Shown in pieces: positions 63,340 to 64,000 of a stretch of 64,000 bases of DNA. Both the position numbers and the translations under genes were made by a program. This stretch comes from Dermatophagoides farinae (taxonomy: Eukaryota > Arthropoda > Arachnida > Sarcoptiformes > Pyroglyphidae): NCBI RefSeq assembly GCF_024713945.1, contig NC_134682.1, forward strand, positions 2,542,001 through 2,606,000, in the 5' to 3' direction. A model generated the notes under the pieces. That model was not told where the DNA came from and made no database searches. It saw only the letters and a list, made by a program, of their open reading frames with translations. Positions within the stretch are counted from its first letter, which is position 1. Each line of letters starts with the position of its first letter.

Positions 63340-64000
63340 ATTTGTTTCCTATTCAACAATGTTGTTATCGGTAATCGTTTACCATTAAACGATATTCGCA
63401 GCAGCAGCAGCAACAATAATAATAATAATCCAATGAAAAAACAGGAAAAAAATGTTGAATCAATTGCTGATAATGTTCATCATCATCATCAACAACAACA
63501 ACAGCAGCAGCAGCCACAACAACAGATAATGAATTCAAATATCGATAATAATAATGGTAGTAATAATGGTTTACCGATTGATCGACAACAACAACAACAA
63601 CAACAACAACAGCAGCCACCATATTCATATCAACAAAATCAATTTCAATGTAAGTAATGATAGAATTTTTAATATTTCGTTTCCGTGATATTATTTTATT
63701 TCTTTTTTTTTTCTCCGAATAATATATAGCATCAATATCATGTGGACAATTAGAATTCTATGTACAATTAACATTTGATAAACCATTCAAAGGATTAGTT
63801 TATGCATATAAAATGTTTAAAATTGAACAGAATCCAATGATTACAAATCAACAACAACAACAAATTTATGGACATTATTATTATCCAATTGAAATATTGG
63901 ATTCATGTACAATACGTGGTAATGGTGCATCGATCGTTTATCTGGAATTATCATTTTTAAGTGAATGTATTGAAAAATTACAGCCATTTTCAATGATGAA
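63340..64000 (+). CDS. ZP-domain-like protein, partial (runs off right edge)
   Basis: Exon 63340-63649 follows an AAATTCTAG acceptor and encodes a Ser, Asn, His and Gln-rich linker ending QQNQFQ. It joins in phase 1 to 63730 onward, open to the edge. The second exon reads SISCGQLEFYVQLTF, DKPFKGLVYAYK, and later LDSCTIRGNGAS with LELSFLSEC. A Cys followed by an alternating strand and a PFxGxVYA motif is the pattern of the N-terminal half of zona pellucida domains. In arthropods these build apical extracellular matrix and shape cuticle. There is no start, signal peptide or anchor in view, so both ends are missing. The family call rests on a short motif. Confidence 0.55.

Noticed and set aside
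1-64000. tRNA, rRNA or other structured RNA genes
   Set aside because: I looked for cloverleaf-like arms and conserved boxes and saw none; a covariance-model scan would be needed to exclude them fully.

Overview
The window is nuclear DNA from an arthropod, most probably an astigmatid mite of the house-dust/scab-mite type. The evidence is strongly AT-rich sequence; genes split by short GT..AG introns; genes packed on both strands; coding and non-coding DNA both full of CAA, CAT, GAT and CA/TG repeats, which give poly-Q, -N, -H, -S and -D tracts; and animal-only families (VHL, MOB3, MCC, clip-type S1 proteases). The species is an inference. Exon limits below were read by eye from splice signals, frame continuity and family homology; where whole genes are given, the phases of all exons add up to an open frame.

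Left part (1-14.5 kb), conserved housekeeping and regulatory genes: one exon of a MOB3 gene (-), a LEDGF/HRP2-like chromatin reader with PWWP and integrase-binding domains (+), a single-exon von Hippel-Lindau protein (-), and mitochondrial cysteinyl-tRNA synthetase (+) with a 2.6-kb intron and a tiny last exon.

Middle part (14.5-28 kb): mostly simple-repeat DNA with a decayed, internally deleted LTR retrotransposon (about 20.84-21.80 kb, - strand). There are also three sets of isolated exon-like pieces (17.6, 19.4 and 25.6-26.6 kb) that may belong to genes I cannot complete.

Right part (28-57.4 kb): an array of four secreted or membrane-anchored S1 serine proteases, all on + (SP1-SP4), with a four-pass membrane protein gene between SP1 and SP2. 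SP1-SP3 share a Cys-knot (clip-like) module ahead of the protease. SP1 and SP2 have very long low-complexity stalks. SP4 is short, has no knot and has lost the trypsin-type Asp189. All four keep the His-Asp-Ser triad, and all keep the Cys that links the propeptide to the catalytic domain. SP4 holds a small hAT-like MITE in an intron.

Right end (57.8-64 kb): an MCC (mutated in colorectal cancer) homologue on -, with an N-terminal EF-hand, and the start of a ZP-domain-like gene on +, cut by the window edge. I saw no RNA genes, CRISPR arrays or prokaryotic systems.
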